A DNA stretch of 64,000 bases. It comes from a bacterium. GTDB taxonomy: Bacteria; Bacillota; Clostridia; Lachnospirales; Lachnospiraceae. Made by a program: the position numbers and the translations under genes. The DNA lies in the NCBI GenBank assembly GCA_023664305.1, contig JAMPFT010000004.1, positions 1 through 64,000 of the forward strand, given 5' to 3'. The notes under the pieces are model-generated. The model was not told the origin of the DNA. It did no database searches and saw only the letters and a program-made list of their open reading frames with translations. This document shows, piece after piece, positions 61,501-64,000 of the stretch; the stretch's first letter is position 1, and every line of letters starts with the position of its first letter.

Positions 61501-62292
61501 GCTGCGGAGGGCTTAGGGCAGGCGATGACGAGTCCTTACGGATTTGTGTCCGCCGGTCTGTACACGAAAGCGCTGGGCGATATCGGCAGCGGCAACGAAA
61601 AGGGAATTGCCACGGCCAGAGGCGAAGTCAGCGGTGTGGTTTTTGAAAATCTGGATTTCGGAGAGTACGGCTCCGACTGGCTGACGCTTTCCGTGTTTGC
61701 ACTGTCGGAAACGCCCTATCCCATAGAGATTTGGCTGGGGATGCCCTATGAGGCGGAAAGTGTGCTGCTTGATACGGTGATCTATCAGAAGCCTTCGATC
61801 TGGAATGTGTATCAGGAAGAGACCTATCAGCTGCCGCAGCGTATCAGGGGAGTGGCAGCCCTGGGCTTTGTGCTTCGGGACAAGGTGCATATTAAGGGCT
61901 TTTCCTTTGAAAAGCAGCAAAAGGCTTTCAGCAGACTCTGCGGCGGGGAGGCGGACGCCATCTACGGCGACAGCTTTACAAGGGACGGTAATATTGTGCG
62001 CGGGATCGGAAATAATGTTACGGTAGTGTATGACAATATGGATTTCGGCGAGGAGGGCGCGGGAAGCGTTACGGTCTGCGGCAGCACGCCTCTTGACGTC
62101 AACACGATTCACATCCACTTTACCGACGCGGCCGGAGAGACGGTGAACCGGATTCTGGAGTTTCCGGGCGGCAGTGCGGGCTGTGAGGCGCACTCGTTTC
62201 CTCTAAAAAGGCTGAAGGGAAAAGGGCGGATCGAGCTGATCTTTCTGCCGGGCTCCGATTTTGATCTGGAATATCTGCAGTTTGAGCGGTAG
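58585..62292 (+). CDS. Glycoside hydrolase family 2 (beta-galactosidase type) with accessory domains
   Basis: This 1235-residue cytoplasmic enzyme without signal peptide cleaves beta-linked sugars. The sugar-binding domain has PHDWLIYDAKNLYRDGYGWYRKEF. The TIM barrel has acid/base Glu447 in SIGNEIYD and nucleophile Glu526 in YGSETGS, with WTGVDYIGEPTPYHTKN after it. Later come DUF4982/Ig-like regions (from about 640) and a beta-sandwich module with two similar segments (VVFENLDFGEYGSDWLTLSV and VVYDNMDFGEEGAGSVTVCG), resembling CBM6-type domains. Residues about 176-235 are a 19-residue repeat (SESERFGAGN core) inserted in the second domain. GGAGG precedes the ATG. Confidence 0.92.
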   Translation: MDGCVIPFYDGWSFLRTEPETTPREAEERKGEFTPVELPHDWLIYDAKNLYRDGYGWYRKEFEINLSRGEKAILRFDGVYMDSTVYVNGSRIGDWKYGYSTFDMDITPALKPGKNSVLVLVRFQSPNSRWYSGAGIYRKVWLKICPPVYLPLDGTYVTVRKCEGGFRLEAETEIAGSESERFGAGNAENVAETARSESERFGAGNVEAETEIAGSEPEGTGAGNTEKVAEIAGEAGKLPQELCCRYRLWKDGEMIQELGRSLAERADEEGITGKTFLSALIPDPALWDLEDPQCYRLSVELCSGNGEKVFDRQDITIGFRTLEFTADKGLFLNGRHVKIHGVCEHHDLGCLGAAFHAPAMERKIRMLQKMGVNAIRTSHNMPAPELMELADRMGMLILSEGFDMWERSKTKYDYGRFFGEWCERDVRSWVRRDRNHPSLLLWSIGNEIYDTHADEHGQEITRRLVKAVREQDPKANALITIGSNYMPWENARRCADIVKVAGYNYGEACYEEHHRAHPDWMMYGSETGSVVQSRGIYHFPLRQEILSEEDLQCSSLGNSSTSWGARSWQKCITDDRDPEYIWGQFLWTGVDYIGEPTPYHTKNSYFGQIDTAGFPKDSYYVFQAEWTDVKKAPMVHLFPYWDFNPGQIIDVQACTNAPCVELFVNGQSRGKQQIDHARGLQLVAHWQAAYEPGTITAVAYDEEGVEIARDSHTSFGDSRRILLAADRVQMTADGEDMCFVTVSTEDEKGNPVENAADYVKAQLSGPGRILGLDNGDSTDFDDYKTTVRKLFSGKLLIVVGSTNEAGEITLRVSGRGLEPAELRLCALPAEGNIFRKSYLEDCRRMEAVVSAEGNVFRKSAPEDCRTVEAEFPERIPIRKLELLASEERTLTGEKRELLIEARVYPENTTDRQLVWKAVNEAGIEVNFAKAEGFRDGQGRNLARVKALGDGAFYVRCMAVTGGRAALISQLECAAEGLGQAMTSPYGFVSAGLYTKALGDIGSGNEKGIATARGEVSGVVFENLDFGEYGSDWLTLSVFALSETPYPIEIWLGMPYEAESVLLDTVIYQKPSIWNVYQEETYQLPQRIRGVAALGFVLRDKVHIKGFSFEKQQKAFSRLCGGEADAIYGDSFTRDGNIVRGIGNNVTVVYDNMDFGEEGAGSVTVCGSTPLDVNTIHIHFTDAAGETVNRILEFPGGSAGCEAHSFPLKRLKGKGRIELIFLPGSDFDLEYLQFER
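59113..59280 (+). repeat. 57-bp in-frame repeat inside the GH2 gene
   Basis: Copies starting with AGCGAGTCGGAGAGG at 59113 and 59170 and a decayed one at 59227 have a 57-bp (19-codon) period, flanked by partial repeats of GCGGAGACGGAGATCGCG. They encode a Glu/Ser/Ala/Gly segment not found in the enzyme fold. Confidence 0.85.
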
Positions 62293-62483
62293 GGACGGCG
62301 GCAGACGCGGGTTCCTCTGCGGACCGTAAAGGCACATCGGTGCCGAGCGGGGGTCTTTCGAGTTTAGCGCCCGCTATGTTCCGACCCGAGTACAAACGTG
62401 TCCGCAACCCGTGCCTGCCCGGCACATTACATTCGTCTTGTGACCGATAACGTGGAATCATCCCGGAATTGCGGGAGAATTAT

Positions 62484-62512
62484 TTGCATACGCTTTTGAT
62501 TTATGCTATGAT
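62484..62512 (+). promoter_or_regulatory. Promoter of the MraY-like gene
   Basis: TTGCAT (62484-62489), 17 bp and TATGAT (62507-62512). Shortly after, GCGGCGGA/TCCGCCGC (62521-62542) forms an 8-bp hairpin in the leader. The rest of the leader to 62708 and the upstream gap 62293-62480 show nothing else I recognise. Confidence 0.65.
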
Positions 62513-62708
62513 AGGCCTTAGCGGCGGATGCCTGTCCGCCGCGGGGCTTTCATTCTATTGTTGCATAGCCAAAGTCGTTTTATCGATCGTTGAACTGCGT
62601 TTTGACGCTTTTTACAGAAACAGATGGCGGACAGTACTTTTGCAGACTGCTGATGCCGGGGCGGCATGGCGGAGATGTGCAGATCAGGTCCGCAGGCATC
62701 GGAAAGGC

Positions 62709-63686
62709 ATGGTAATCGATATGCTTCATTTTTTTACATCGGAGGCCCGGGGGTCGCTTTTGGCGCTGGCCGGGATTTTGTCTGCCTTTGCGGCCACCGT
62801 GTATGCCACTCATAAGCTGCAGGGATATCTGCCAAGAGACGCAGGCAGAGAGTTTGCCCATGACGGCAAGCTGTCCGCCGGGAAGCCGAGAGGCGCGGGG
62901 ATCATTTTTGTACTGTGCTTTACGGCGGCGGCGCTTTTGTTCGCGCCTTTGGACGCGGAGATGATCATTTACCTGATTCTTCTTGTGATCTGTATGATGA
63001 CCGGTTTTCTGGACGACGCGTCAAAAATGCCCTGGGGAGAATACAAGAAGGGATTTCTGGATCTGTGCGTGGCTGCGCTGGTTGCCATGACTTTTTTAAA
63101 ATACAATTCCCGGACGGTGGAGCTTGCGCTGTTTCATATACAGATTGCGATTCCGACGGCGCTCTTTGCCGTTCTTACGGTGATTCTGGTGTGGACCTCC
63201 GTGAACGTGACGAATTGCTCCGACGGTGTGGACGGGCTGTCAGGCACGCTTGCGCTCGTCTCCCTGATGACGGTCTACGCGGTAAACCGGGTGCTGGGCA
63301 GGGGCGAGGATTTCTCCTTCCTGATTTTGCTGTTCTCGGCCTGTATTCTGGGGTATCTGTGGTATAACGCAACGCCCAGCAGGCTGATGATGGGGGACGC
63401 GGGATCCCGTGCCATGGGACTGTTTATCAGTATCGCTATCTTAAAGACAGGTTCTCCGTTCCTGTACATTCCCGTGGCGCTGGTCATGATTCTGGACGGC
63501 GGCCTGGGGCTTGTGAAGGTGGCGCTGCTGCGGTTTTTGAAGATACGGATTTTAAAGAAGGTAAGAACGCCCCTTCATGACCATGTGCGCAAGGAGTGGG
63601 GCTGGTCCAATACCCAGACCGTATTCCGGTTTGCGATCATCCAGATCATTCTGGCGGCGGCTGTGATATATGGGATCCAATGGTAG
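62709..63686 (+). CDS. MraY/WecA-like polyprenyl-phosphate sugar-1-phosphate transferase
   Basis: A polytopic membrane enzyme of about 325 residues in the glycosyltransferase 4 (PNPT) family. Signatures are LDDASKMPWGEYKK (Mg-binding Asp pair), VTNCSDGVDGLSG, MGDAGSRAMG and the late PLHDHVRKEWGWSNTQTV, close to the MraY PLHHHFE motif. It probably attaches phospho-MurNAc-pentapeptide or another sugar phosphate to undecaprenyl phosphate. Start is ambiguous: ATG 62709 or 62721, neither with ideal spacing from GGAAAGG. An in-frame ATG at 62469 would precede the promoter and is rejected. Confidence 0.85.
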   Translation: MVIDMLHFFTSEARGSLLALAGILSAFAATVYATHKLQGYLPRDAGREFAHDGKLSAGKPRGAGIIFVLCFTAAALLFAPLDAEMIIYLILLVICMMTGFLDDASKMPWGEYKKGFLDLCVAALVAMTFLKYNSRTVELALFHIQIAIPTALFAVLTVILVWTSVNVTNCSDGVDGLSGTLALVSLMTVYAVNRVLGRGEDFSFLILLFSACILGYLWYNATPSRLMMGDAGSRAMGLFISIAILKTGSPFLYIPVALVMILDGGLGLVKVALLRFLKIRILKKVRTPLHDHVRKEWGWSNTQTVFRFAIIQIILAAAVIYGIQW

Positions 63687-63866
63687 GAAGAGAGCGTGCG
63701 GCCGGGTAGTATTACCGGAAAAAGAGGGAACACGAAACGAAAACAAGGGAAACAGTATGCGAACAGGCAGTACGGCCCGGAACGGCGACAGACCGAATCA
63801 GTGTAAAAAATTACGAAAATTTCTGCGGGCAGATCCCGCGGACGAGGGAAAGGCGTGTGAAGCAGG

Positions 63867-64000
63867 ATGTATGACGAATTGACGGCCGGAGATATCAAAA
63901 AAATGGAGGAGGAGATCGAGTACCGGAAGCTGGTGGTGCGGCCCAAGGCACTGGAGGACGTAAAGGAGGCCAGAGCTCACGGCGACCTCAGCGAAAATTT
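63867..64000 (+). CDS. GreA-like transcription elongation factor, partial
   Basis: The window ends inside this gene. The visible 44 residues (MYDELTAGDIKKMEEEIEYR, then VRPKALEDVKEARAHGDLSEN) match the N-terminal coiled coil of GreA-type factors, including the acidic-tip GDLSEN motif. These factors stimulate RNA cleavage in backtracked RNA polymerase. ATG 63867 is the first in-frame start after a TGA at 63858; its ribosome binding site is weak, so a start further in is possible. No recognisable promoter is seen in the 180-bp gap. Confidence 0.8.
   Translation, partial: MYDELTAGDIKKMEEEIEYRKLVVRPKALEDVKEARAHGDLSEN

Overview
The window looks like part of the chromosome of a Lachnospiraceae-type gut Firmicute (Clostridia). 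The pointers are the moderately high GC, strong GGAGG ribosome binding sites, a PPi-dependent phosphofructokinase, AddAB instead of RecBCD, CD3324-family and RNHCP proteins, an ECF-type thiamin transporter under a TPP riboswitch, and sugar ABC importers without their own ATPase gene. The sequence alone does not support a genus call.

Layout. 1-9.7 kb: a beheaded DUF4143 ATPase, an MFS transporter, YbaK/EbsC deacylase, a cysteine-cluster protein, a glycosyltransferase fused to a MarR-like domain, a D,D-carboxypeptidase, a zinc-ribbon membrane protein and the two-subunit L-serine dehydratase. 9.7-11 kb: pyrophosphate-dependent phosphofructokinase. 11-32.5 kb: a large carbohydrate locus that probably handles arabinan or arabinose-containing glycans. 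It has an ArsR-type regulator divergent from a giant solute-binding protein with two permeases, an NHL/TPR/Yip1-like membrane protein, a DUF5696 protein, two more permeases, a lipoprotein binding protein, a LamG lipoprotein, L-arabinose isomerase and two GH43 enzymes. No importer ATPase, araB or araD is present.

33-38 kb: an HPt protein, a REC-HD-GYP protein and a hybrid histidine kinase, which together hold the parts of one phosphorelay likely to end in cyclic-di-GMP breakdown. 38-46.5 kb: alkyladenine glycosylase, AddB and AddA. 46.6-50.3 kb: ThiT with its TPP riboswitch, two small conserved proteins, an unknown protein and pyroglutamyl peptidase. 50.3-54.85 kb: an AT-rich accessory island with a damaged DUF3791/DUF3990 pair, a nucleotidyltransferase, a SNF2 helicase and an unknown protein. 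A truncated RelB/DinJ antitoxin start sits at its right edge. 54.9-64 kb: a small Ig-like protein, a TetM-like GTPase fused to a Rae1/YacP-like NYN nuclease, a large GH2 glycosidase, a MraY-like transferase and the start of a GreA-like factor.

Three themes recur. Short tandem repeats, mostly with periods divisible by three, occur both between genes and inside conserved enzymes (AddA, GH2). Elaborate hairpin or three-way-junction structures sit at operon joints. Homopolymer runs occupy sensitive places: A12 after a start codon, C8 in a promoter spacer and G8 in a binding-protein gene. The strongest candidates for undescribed biology are the doubled-importer/Yip1/DUF5696 locus, the GTPase-nuclease fusion, the DUF3791/DUF3990 module with its A12 tract, and the structured leader of the serine dehydratase operon.
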